This document shows positions 46,015 to 53,202 of a DNA stretch of 64,000 nt, piece by piece. The notes under the pieces were generated by a model that saw only the letters and a list, made by a program, of their open reading frames with translations, made no database searches and was not told the DNA's origin. Source of the stretch: Desulforhopalus singaporensis (GTDB lineage: Bacteria > Desulfobacterota > Desulfobulbia > Desulfobulbales > Desulfocapsaceae); contig NZ_FNJI01000021.1 of NCBI RefSeq assembly GCF_900104445.1, forward strand, positions 1 to 64,000. Reading direction: 5' to 3'. Within the stretch, counting starts at the first letter, position 1, and every line of letters starts with the position of its first letter. Both the position numbers and the translations under genes were made by a program.

Positions 46015-46248
46015 CTGTTACACAAGTAGTATCAGAGTTTTGTTCAGAGTGTTGTCCGGCATTGATTACTGGTTGATGTATTGACATTCTGATGGTAAAA
46101 AGTCAAGGCGGCTTCAAGAGATAAATCGTTACGGATAATGAGTGTCGGTCACCAGGGTCTGTTGTTCAAAGCCCGGAGTGGCAGCAAAGATGCCGGATGT
46201 GGCACTGCGGAGTCGGAGGGCACTGCGGGAACGGGTTGGTGAACAATT

Positions 46249-46824
46249 GTGAAGATACTGATTGCAGAAGATGAATTTACCACCAGAATGATGGTTCAGG
46301 TTTGTCTTGAAAACTGGGGATATCGGGTGGAAGCCGTGGCTGACGGCAAGCAGGCGCTCAAGGCACTGCAACAATCAGACAGTGCAAATATAGCGATTCT
46401 TGACTGGGAGATGCCGGAGCTAGATGGTCTGGAGGTGTGCCGAAGATTGAAGGAGACGGAAAGCGAAAGCGCTCCCTATGTCATCCTTCTTACCGCCCGG
46501 GATTCCAATGCCGACATTCTGCAGGGTTTTGATGCCGGGGCGGAAGATTACATGACCAAACCTTTCAACGAAAGTGAACTGCTGGCCAGGGTTCGCGTCG
46601 CCGAGCGGCTGGTCAGGACCCAGGCTTCTCTTGCCGAATCGGTAATCGAACTCAAAGACGCGCTGAACCAGCTGGAAACCCTGGAACGGGGGGTAGAGAT
46701 CTGCGCAAGGTGCCAGTCGGTGTTTGATCCTTGCGACGGGCGGTGGCGCCGGCTGGATGAAATTGCCGGCGACGATGAGGAGCAGCGTTTCGTAGTAAGG
46801 GACTGCCCGGATTGCTCTGGGTGA
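46249..46824 (+). CDS. Response regulator with C-terminal zinc-ribbon-like tail
   Basis: A 191-residue protein. The receiver (1-120) has ILIAEDEFTT, Asp52 in AILDWEMPELDG, LTARD and YMTKPFNESELLARV. A coiled linker (about 120-145) is followed by ICARCQSVFDPCDGRWRRLDEI and a terminal CPDC, a pattern common at the ends of signalling proteins that probably binds a metal. The start is GTG at 46249. No kinase is adjacent. Confidence 0.85.
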   Translation: MKILIAEDEFTTRMMVQVCLENWGYRVEAVADGKQALKALQQSDSANIAILDWEMPELDGLEVCRRLKETESESAPYVILLTARDSNADILQGFDAGAEDYMTKPFNESELLARVRVAERLVRTQASLAESVIELKDALNQLETLERGVEICARCQSVFDPCDGRWRRLDEIAGDDEEQRFVVRDCPDCSG

Positions 46825-46886
46825 CGCCCCGGACCCCGGTGAGCAAATCGGACCAATGGTTATTTGACCGGGGCCGCTCTTTGCTG

Positions 46887-47162
46887 CTACATTCCCAACG
46901 AAAACATAGACTCAAGGTCGTGGCGTGAGTAGGCCTTGAATGCCAGCATGGTTTCCGTTTTTTCAATCCCTTCAATATCCACCATCTTTTTTGTCACAAG
47001 AAGCGCCAGGTCGTCGTTGGTGGCCACCCGTACTATTGCGATAAGGTCAAGCTTGCCGCTGACCGAATAGACTTCCGAGATTTCCGGAAACGATTGAAGC
47101 TGTTCGGCGATTGTGTTTATCCTGCTTTTCTGAGCGTTGATCAAGATGATTGAAGTAACCAT
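46887..47162 (-). CDS. Stand-alone Lrp/AsnC ligand-binding (RAM) domain protein
   Basis: A 91-residue protein with the AsnC_trans_reg fold (SIILINAQKSRINTIAEQLQ, VYSVSGKLDLIAIVRVATND, GIEKTETMLAFKAYSRHDLE) and no DNA-binding HTH. AGGAG precedes the ATG. Such single-domain proteins oligomerise and bind amino acids; some modulate full-length Lrp regulators. Confidence 0.88.
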   Translation of the reverse strand: MVTSIILINAQKSRINTIAEQLQSFPEISEVYSVSGKLDLIAIVRVATNDDLALLVTKKMVDIEGIEKTETMLAFKAYSRHDLESMFSLGM

Positions 47163-47666
47163 TGCTATTCTCCTGAATAAGCGCGCCTGCATGGGAACCA
47201 TCCGTTTCCCGGCACAGGAGCTGTGAAGGTTTTCTGATATTTTCAGTTCCTTTCTTGTACCACTCATTGGTGATTTTTCACACCGTAAACAACTGTTCGG
47301 ATAAAGTTGTCGGCTGGGTAGCACCACCGCTTTCCGGGCACGGGTGCATTGGTGGCGGGCGCAAGGTTTTACCTGCCGATCTCACAAGACAGTGGCAGTG
47401 AGGAAGAAGGACTGAGTGCGAAAGAGTGGTGCGGGCTGATAAACAGGCTGTTGAGTTTTGCAAAGCCTGGAGCCAGTTTCCGGGGCCGGGGCGGTTGTTT
47501 GTCCTGTGCTGACGACCCGTGATTATTCTTGTAATGTCTCTAGATTACAGGTAAAATTACATGATACAAGGATTTTGTTCCACCGTGAGATAGCCTGTCG
47601 GCCGGTTCTTTAGTCGGTGGATCAGTTCGGCGCATCAGTCAGTGATTCGCCGAACATGGGAAATGG
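47163..47666. other. 500-base gap upstream of the Lrp-like gene
   Basis: No convincing gene on either strand. Reading toward the Lrp-like gene there are two small stem-loops (CACAG/CTGTG, then GGGAA/TTCCC) at about 47189-47225. TGTAAT-GTCTCTAG-ATTACA (47530-47549) is a perfect 6-base dyad. It may contain a leader or small RNA, but none is recognised. Confidence 0.4.
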
Positions 47667-48122
47667 TCAGCGGTCGAAAATTACCAGGGTGTGTGTCTCG
47701 CCTGAGAGTTGTCTGTCGATAATCTCGGAGATTTTCTGCCAGTCCCCGCCGGCGAGTCCTGCCCCTATTTTCGGGTAGCCGATGCGTTTTCCCTTGAAAT
47801 CTTTCTTGATTCTGTAAAAGAGAAGCTCTACCGCGTCGTAATCGACCAGAACCGACTCCCCTTGATAATGAAACTGGGTGTAGCCGTTTACTATGGTTAT
47901 CTGGTGCTCGTTACGCTCCACAGTAGCGTAACTGTAGTCACCAAGTTTGGTACGGTCTCCTTTGGTGGTGACCAGGTCGGCTGCGTACGCTTCCGGGAAC
48001 TCCTGCTGTATAACGTATGCTATTCCCGCTCCCATGGAGCAGAAACAGTTGCAACCGTGGACAATTACATCAAAAGTGCCATCAAGGGCGAGCTTGATGA
48101 GGTCTCCTTCAATTGTGTTCAT
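47667..48122 (-). CDS. Macro-domain ADP-ribose-binding protein
   Basis: A 151-residue single macro domain beginning MNTIEGDLIKLA, with VIVHGCNCFCSMGAGIAYVI for the distal-ribose and phosphate loop, and RIGYPKIGAGLAGGDW as the second loop. It is closest in form to Poa1/ADP-ribose-1-phosphate phosphatase-type proteins. It may remove ADP-ribose from macromolecules or hydrolyse ADP-ribose-1-phosphate. NudC at 45151 handles related nucleotides, but the genes are not linked. Confidence 0.88.
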   Translation of the reverse strand: MNTIEGDLIKLALDGTFDVIVHGCNCFCSMGAGIAYVIQQEFPEAYAADLVTTKGDRTKLGDYSYATVERNEHQITIVNGYTQFHYQGESVLVDYDAVELLFYRIKKDFKGKRIGYPKIGAGLAGGDWQKISEIIDRQLSGETHTLVIFDR

Positions 48123-48160
48123 CGTGGTGTTGTAAAACTGTTTTCCTGTTATGTTACGTT

Positions 48161-48790
48161 TTATCTGTATGTTGATTTTTCCGGTACCTTGCAGAGCCTG
48201 GCGAGATTTGCCAATGTCTCATAACTTTGGGCACCGACCACTCTGCGGTCAGAAAAAAAGAAAGTCGGGACGGCCGTAACTGTTCTTTCTGCTGCCTCGG
48301 CCCAATCCAGATCAACTCTTTCTTGGTAGAGCCTGTCGGTGATGATTTCAACAGCCTCAGTCTGCGGCAGGCCGGCTCTTACTGCAATGTTGAGGGCCAC
48401 TTCCCGGTCGGCGAGATTCAGTCCGTCACTGAAATAGGCAGTAAAAGCACTCAGGTGGAACTTGTGGCCGCAGCCCTTGTCTTCGGCCCAGATTCCTAGC
48501 TCCTGGACCAGTCTGCTGTTGTAGCTTCGAGTTCTTTCTCCGAAAGGAAGGCCCAGGCTCTTTGCGGTTGCCTGCAGACCAGCGACCAGCAGCCCGATCT
48601 TTTCCGGGGTGGTGTTAAATAACTCCTCCAGAAGCCGACCCTCAGACGGTGTATCAGGATGGAGAGGAAAGGCTCGCCACGTAGCTTTGAGATCAAAAGA
48701 CTGTTCAAGTTTTTCTATACACCCGGTAATAAAGTAGCAGTAGGGTCAGATGTAATCCGAAAATATTTCAAGTTTGAAAGTTTGGCTCAT
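48161..48790 (-). CDS. DsbA/FrnE-family oxidoreductase, probable selenoprotein (UPYC active site)
   Basis: A 209-residue thioredoxin-fold protein if the TGA at 48748-48746 is read as selenocysteine. From the ATG at 48790 the frame reads MSQTFKLEIFSDYI-U-PYCY and continues FITGCIEKLEQSFDLKATWR to TAVPTFFFSDRRVVGAQSYE and the TAA at 48161. Sec15-Pro-Tyr-Cys18 sits exactly where FrnE/2-hydroxychromene-isomerase-like DsbA proteins have their CPxC or CPWC motif, and the cis-Pro loop (AVPTFF) is intact. No other stop interrupts 630 bases. A SECIS-like hairpin follows the UGA. A cytoplasmic thiol-disulfide role is expected. The ribosome binding site is weak (AAAGA). An ordinary reading would give only a truncated protein without the active site. 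Confidence 0.85.
48714..48748 (-). promoter_or_regulatory. UGA codon and bacterial SECIS-like hairpin
   Basis: Counting from the base after UGA (48745), bases 13-20 and 26-32 pair (C20-G26, A19-U27, U18-A28, A16-U29, U15-A30, U14-G31, U13-A32). This leaves U17 bulged and a five-base CGGGU loop. A bulged U below a short stem with a GG-containing loop is the form recognised by SelB in the E. coli formate dehydrogenase SECIS. Folding was done by eye. Confidence 0.6.
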
Positions 48791-48929
48791 CTTGTATCTT
48801 TAAAGATTTTAAAGAGTTGTAGTATGCTTCGCTGTCGTGTCTGCATCTGTCGCTGAACGGGTGGGCCACGCGTACCAGACAAAGATAACGATTATAAATC
48901 GAAATGCCTATAAAAAACGAAATGGTGAC

Positions 48930-49643
48930 TTAAAGTTGTGTCGATTTTTCCTCTATACCCTTTTTCATATAATTCAGTATGTTGATCATTTCGCGATTGG
49001 CCCTTCGGTATTTCTCAGGACTTTGGTCGAGCATCACCTCTTCCGGCTGTACGAAAAGGGAGGGGAGGAGTTCCTGCCGACAGTTTTTTATAAGTTTCTT
49101 TACCAACTCCGGGGTGAGCTCAAGATGAAACTGAAGACCGATGACCAGTGGTCTTATCTGGAAAGCCTGGTTTTCGCATGCCTCCGAAGTCGCGAGCAGG
49201 ATCGCTTTGTCCGGAAGATCGAAGGTGTCTCCATGCCAGTGAAAGGCTTCCAGCTGTGGAGGAAAACGGTAAAGCAACGGTTTTTTTTCGCCTGAAGCCT
49301 TTACCGGAAACCAGCCGATCTCTTTTCTCCTGTTGGGATAGACCGGTTCTCCCATGCAGTTTGCAAGCAGCTGTGCACCAAGACAGATTCCCAGAATGGC
49401 TTTACGGGAAGCGATGGCATTTTTCAGAAATTGCTTTTCAGTCCTGAACCAGGGAAAATGTTCTTCGTCGTTGACGCTCATAGGACCCCCCAGGACGATG
49501 ATCAGGTCGATCCGGTCCAGCGGGGGGAGACTGGTCGATTCAAAAAAGCTGGTCTTTGTGACTTTACATTTTGTCTCTTCAAGCCAGGGGGCGATGCAGC
49601 CGAGCCCCTCAAAAGCGGCGTGCTGTAATATATGGACTCGCAT
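48930..49643 (-). CDS. Class I glutamine amidotransferase (GMP-synthase-like GATase1 domain)
   Basis: A 237-residue amidotransferase. The nucleophile Cys sits in ILGICLGAQLLAN, the substrate loop is AFHWHGDTFDLP, and the His-Glu pair is in LQFHLELTPE. It is a stand-alone domain like those annotated as YfeJ/GuaA-like. The acceptor partner is unknown. The ATG at 49643 has GGAGAGAAGG upstream. The C-terminal extension of about 40 residues is not conserved in the core domain. Confidence 0.9.
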   Translation of the reverse strand: MRVHILQHAAFEGLGCIAPWLEETKCKVTKTSFFESTSLPPLDRIDLIIVLGGPMSVNDEEHFPWFRTEKQFLKNAIASRKAILGICLGAQLLANCMGEPVYPNRRKEIGWFPVKASGEKKPLLYRFPPQLEAFHWHGDTFDLPDKAILLATSEACENQAFQIRPLVIGLQFHLELTPELVKKLIKNCRQELLPSLFVQPEEVMLDQSPEKYRRANREMINILNYMKKGIEEKSTQL

Positions 49644-49965
49644 CCTTCTCTCCGGATAAATACTGCTATTATATGATGAACTGTCTTGCCGTAGGCAAGA
49701 AGGTTGCCGTTTACAATATGAAAAAACTGAAAGAGCAGGAGCTTTGATATCTGTTGACAGATAAGATCGAAATTGTCCGGGCGAACGTGACCGTCCGTAG
49801 AAACTCATGATTACCTGGAGGCCCAGAAGGTTTCGTTAGCTAAGAAAGACAGTCGAGCAAACGTGCCGGTAAACAGGGATGGAGAAAATTGCGACTCCGT
49901 TTACGAAGTCGTCCACCTGATCTTCACCGTCCGTGGATGTTGAGCCAAACGGACGGTGAAAATCT
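49644..49965. other. Intergenic region with a perfect hairpin
   Basis: About 320 bases without a gene. TTCACCGTCCG (49923-49933) and CGGACGGTGAA (49950-49960) form an 11-base perfect stem directly after the small zinc-finger gene on the minus strand, but no T-run follows. GACCGTCCGT recurs at about 49789-49798. It may be a terminator without tail or a repeat. Confidence 0.5.
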
Positions 49966-50136
49966 CTATTCTTCGTAGCCTTTGCCTTTGCAGGTTGGGC
50001 AGACCTGGTCGGGGGTGCACTGCATATCGTCAGTATCTTCCTGGGTGCCGCTCCATTCAGAACTTACCTCGCATACACCTTCGATGATCTTCTTTCCTTG
50101 GCAGGTCGGGCATGGTGGACGATTTTCTTCAGACAT
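49966..50136 (-). CDS. Small zinc-finger protein with two DnaJ-type CxxCxGK motifs
   Basis: A 56-residue protein with PCPTCQGKKII near the start and VCPTCKGKGYEE at the end, plus single cysteines at 22 and 40. The two CxxCxGxG-like knuckles would bind one zinc, as in the DnaJ cysteine-rich region. Acidic residues fill the middle (TQEDTDDM). The ATG at 50136 has GGAGAAAGAT upstream. The role is unknown; small chaperone or redox helpers of this kind are common near stress genes. Confidence 0.8.
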   Translation of the reverse strand: MSEENRPPCPTCQGKKIIEGVCEVSSEWSGTQEDTDDMQCTPDQVCPTCKGKGYEE

Positions 50137-50183
50137 ATCTTTCTCCTTTATTGGGTGAGGGGGTGGGGTTGTACTACACCCAT

Positions 50184-50375
50184 TCAGCTCTCATCTTCCT
50201 TGTCTTCTTCAAGATAATCTTTCAGTTTTTCAAGAAGTGAATCCGGTAGCACTCGGTTGTACATAAAGGCTTCTGCCTCCTCTCCACTTATCTGTTTTTT
50301 TACTTCGAGCGGCAGCGATCGCAACACAGCTACACGCTGCGGATCCGGTTTTGTTTTATTGACTGTCTCACTCAT
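50184..50375 (-). CDS. Small hypothetical protein (63 residues)
   Basis: It is not recognised. It begins MSETVNKTKPDPQRVAVLRS, is predicted mostly helical, and ends in an acidic tail (DYLEEDKEDES). GGAG stands about 10 bases before the ATG. It lies 47 bases upstream of the small zinc-finger gene on the same strand and may be cotranscribed. Regular composition and a ribosome binding site favour a real gene. Confidence 0.6.
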   Translation of the reverse strand: MSETVNKTKPDPQRVAVLRSLPLEVKKQISGEEAEAFMYNRVLPDSLLEKLKDYLEEDKEDES

Positions 50376-50474
50376 CTTGTCTGCTCTCCAAATGCTCTTA
50401 CTTATAAATTGTATGTTAAAAGCAGATATGTCAACACAATAGATAACTTTTTTTAAAAAACCGTATGGCCATTT

Positions 50475-50954
50475 TTACTTAATAAATCGATCATCTGACA
50501 CCGTACTTTCAACTTCAGCAGCAGATTTGGTCATCCAGCCTGAACGACTCTGTTTTACTTCATCGAACGCGGCGATGTAAGGCTTGATGTCAAGAAGAGG
50601 AGTCCCGTCGAGAACATCAATGCCGCGGACCAGGATTAGGGTTTTATCCACACCGACCAGCTCGACCACCGACATCCCTATATGGTTTGGTCTCAACGGC
50701 GATCTTGTCGAAAAGACCCCCCGCCAATTTTCGTCCATAAAGGGGATTACCCGGAGAGCTGTTTTCTTTGCTTTGTGAAAGCTGTACAGTAGATAGATGT
50801 GACTGAATCCGTCAAGGTCTTCGAGTCCTTCTGCATATTCGGGAGAAACCTCGACGGTGCCTGTTGCCTGTTTTGCTCCTTTTGGCTGAATAGGCATGTT
50901 CGTCAACTTGGTGTATGGGGTGTGGATGACTCCTATCGGCTTAATCTCTATCAT
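50475..50954 (-). CDS. trmO: tRNA (t6A37) methyltransferase TrmO / TsaA domain
   Basis: A 159-residue protein of the TsaA/VirR family: KPIGVIHTPYTKLTNMPIQP at the N-terminus, DLDGFSHIYLLYSFH, FSTRSPLRPNHIGMSVVELV and LDGTPLLDIKPYIAAFD. TrmO methylates the t6A base of certain tRNAs with SAM. AGGAAAGG lies ahead of the ATG. This length is the short form without the C-terminal extension of the E. coli enzyme. Confidence 0.88.
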   Translation of the reverse strand: MIEIKPIGVIHTPYTKLTNMPIQPKGAKQATGTVEVSPEYAEGLEDLDGFSHIYLLYSFHKAKKTALRVIPFMDENWRGVFSTRSPLRPNHIGMSVVELVGVDKTLILVRGIDVLDGTPLLDIKPYIAAFDEVKQSRSGWMTKSAAEVESTVSDDRFIK

Positions 50955-51292
50955 TATCTACCTTTCCTGGTGTGGGTTTGACGGTGTTCGGTCAGGTTGC
51001 GGAGATTTTGTCGCCGGCCCTTTTTCGGGTGGTCCGGAGGCCGGTTGACTTGCAGGATCAATTATAACCATTTGGCGACAAGGGTCAATTGCGGTTCGGC
51101 TCGCCGTCACCTTAAGGAAAATCAGGCGGTAAGGTGTTTCGGGCCCGTCACCTTCTGCTTCGTCACAGCGCGTCAACTGTGGTGTTGCTGTTTTTTGTTG
51201 AATTATCGGGGTGTTAGTATTATGGTTGAGCTGCTCGTCCGCTTTTGGACCGGCTCTTGATTTTTATAACATGCAGGAGAAAGGAAAAGTAC
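50955..51292. other. Intergenic region upstream of the envelope module
   Basis: About 340 bases, no gene seen. TTGAAT and TATGGT, 17 bases apart near 51201-51229, could be a weak promoter for the gene at 51293. Confidence 0.35.
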
Positions 51293-53194
51293 ATGAGTAT
51301 TGATGATGAAAAACTCGACGGTCCCCATTATCCGGAGTCGATGTTCTGGCGAATTGTAACTCTTGTTTTGATCTGTCTCTTTTCTTGCGCGCTCTACATG
51401 ACTTTTGCCGTTGACAGGGGTCGTGTAGAGGTGGACATTGAGGTGTCCCAGCCAAGCGCATTCCAGGTCTACTGGGCCGGGGCGAATGAAAACTATTCCG
51501 AGAGAAAAATGGCAGGTGTCAGGGTTCATCCGCAGAAAACCGGCTATTCGATGACAATAACCGACCTGGGCAAGGTTGAGAGGTTGCGGATTGATACCCA
51601 TCGGTATCCCGGTGAGGTGCTGTTGAAAAAACTGGTGATCAGGCAGGATGGGTATGCTCCGGTTGTCCTGAACGGGGAAGAGTTGAAGCAATTGGTTCCG
51701 GTACATCAGGTTGGAAATTATGCGATTGAGGACGACGGCTTGCGGGTGCAGGCAACGGGCCAGGACCCGCAGCTCGAGCTTGTGATTCCTCCCCGTCCCG
51801 TTGCCCTGGATATGCAGAATCTGCTGATCCGGCTGTCGCTGGTGGCTGGTATCGCGCTGTTGGCAATCTACGGTTTGAGTTCTCTTGTGAAAGATTACCG
51901 CCTGGTTCCGGTACTTCTTTTCGGGGTGCTGGTTGTTGTCGCCGTTATGGCGTCCATCAGCCGCTACAACGTGCATCCGGACGAGTATGTTCATGTGGCC
52001 GCAACCAAATATTATATGGATCACTGGCTGCCTCCGGCTGTTGATGATCCCGAAATCAGGGATACGTACAGCGCCTACGGGGTTTCAAGATTGAACAATT
52101 CGGAGATTTACTACCTGCTTGCGGGCAAGATCGGCAAGGTCGCCGAACTGTTGGGGGCTCCCCAGTACCTCTCCGTCCGCATATTGAACGTACTGCTCTT
52201 CGCGCTTATTGTTATCTGCTGCATACGCAACGTTTATGCCCGGCTGGTGGGGATACCTTTTCTGCTTTCGGCCCAGGTCTGGTATGTGTTCAGTTACTGC
52301 TGCTCGGACGCGCTTGCGCTGTTTATAACGTTCTTCGCCGGTTGCCAGCTGGTAGACCCCGGCAGCTTGCTGCACAGGTATCTCAAGAAAGAGGGGGCGG
52401 GGGCAACGATTCTGGGGGTGGTTCTGCTGCCGCTGCTGCTCGGCGTCATGTTTCTGCTCAAGAAAAACTATTACCCGTTTATAGCCCTTTTCTATCTCGG
52501 TCTCGGGGTAAAATTGTTTTTTGCCGAACAGTATTACTGGGACAGGAGAAGCGCGGTAAAAAAACTCGTTGTCATCACCCTGCTCGGGGCGGCGCTTTTC
52601 GGCCTGCGCCATGGTGCCGACTATTATGTCAACGGACCGGATCGCCAGGAAAAACTGGCTGTGATGCAGGAACAGACAGCAGCCCCGTGGTACAACCCCG
52701 GCGCTGCTCCGGAGATGCAGCATTCTTCCCTGTACAATAGGGAGCGGGGGACAAGTCTTAGGGATATGATCATGAAATATCATTGGGACGCCCAGACGCT
52801 GCAGTCGTCTTTCGGGGTTTTCGGTTATTTCACCGTGGTAAGTCCCCAGGTGTTTTTTGACATGGTCCGGTGGACCGGCAGCGCGATGCTTCTTCTCCTG
52901 ATCGGCTCGGTGCTGGTAAGGGGAGGACTCCTGGGTAATGTCATGACGGTGTTCACCATCGGTCTTTCCTGTGCCCTTGTCGCGGTTTCACTTTATCATT
53001 CCTGGACGGTTGACTTTCAGCCCCAGGGGCGCTACCTGTTTCCAATTGTAACCATGATTGGTGTCTATTACGGCTGGAACTATCGGGCCGTGAACCGGGT
53101 TCTGCTGCTCTATCTCGCAGGGGTGATGTACCTGTTTGCGGGATACGGCTTTATTTTCCAGGCACTTTTAAAATTACCCAAGATAGTCTTCTAG
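51293..53194 (+). CDS. DUF2142-like polytopic membrane protein (possible GT-C glycosyltransferase)
   Basis: A 633-residue inner-membrane protein with a soluble beta-rich segment (about 45-195) after the first helix, then around ten hydrophobic segments. RYNVHPDEYVHVAATKYYMDHW, just after the second membrane helix group, resembles the conserved acidic loop of DUF2142 and other GT-C type transferases. The ATG at 51293 is behind AAAGGA. It lies 8 bases upstream of a secreted protein gene. A role in moving or modifying a lipid-linked sugar is inferred. Confidence 0.65.
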   Translation: MSIDDEKLDGPHYPESMFWRIVTLVLICLFSCALYMTFAVDRGRVEVDIEVSQPSAFQVYWAGANENYSERKMAGVRVHPQKTGYSMTITDLGKVERLRIDTHRYPGEVLLKKLVIRQDGYAPVVLNGEELKQLVPVHQVGNYAIEDDGLRVQATGQDPQLELVIPPRPVALDMQNLLIRLSLVAGIALLAIYGLSSLVKDYRLVPVLLFGVLVVVAVMASISRYNVHPDEYVHVAATKYYMDHWLPPAVDDPEIRDTYSAYGVSRLNNSEIYYLLAGKIGKVAELLGAPQYLSVRILNVLLFALIVICCIRNVYARLVGIPFLLSAQVWYVFSYCCSDALALFITFFAGCQLVDPGSLLHRYLKKEGAGATILGVVLLPLLLGVMFLLKKNYYPFIALFYLGLGVKLFFAEQYYWDRRSAVKKLVVITLLGAALFGLRHGADYYVNGPDRQEKLAVMQEQTAAPWYNPGAAPEMQHSSLYNRERGTSLRDMIMKYHWDAQTLQSSFGVFGYFTVVSPQVFFDMVRWTGSAMLLLLIGSVLVRGGLLGNVMTVFTIGLSCALVAVSLYHSWTVDFQPQGRYLFPIVTMIGVYYGWNYRAVNRVLLLYLAGVMYLFAGYGFIFQALLKLPKIVF

Positions 53195-53202
53195 CAGTTA
53201 TC

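Noticed and set aside
48161-48400. Independent 79-residue protein, or a pseudogene of a DsbA-like protein
   Set aside because: The same frame continues upstream with typical family sequence to 48745 and, across one TGA, to an ATG at 48790. Selenocysteine recoding explains it better than decay.
48496-48708. Separate 70-residue protein MNSLLISKLRGEPFLS
   Set aside because: It is out of frame with the DsbA-like coding sequence that covers the same bases and shows clear family motifs.
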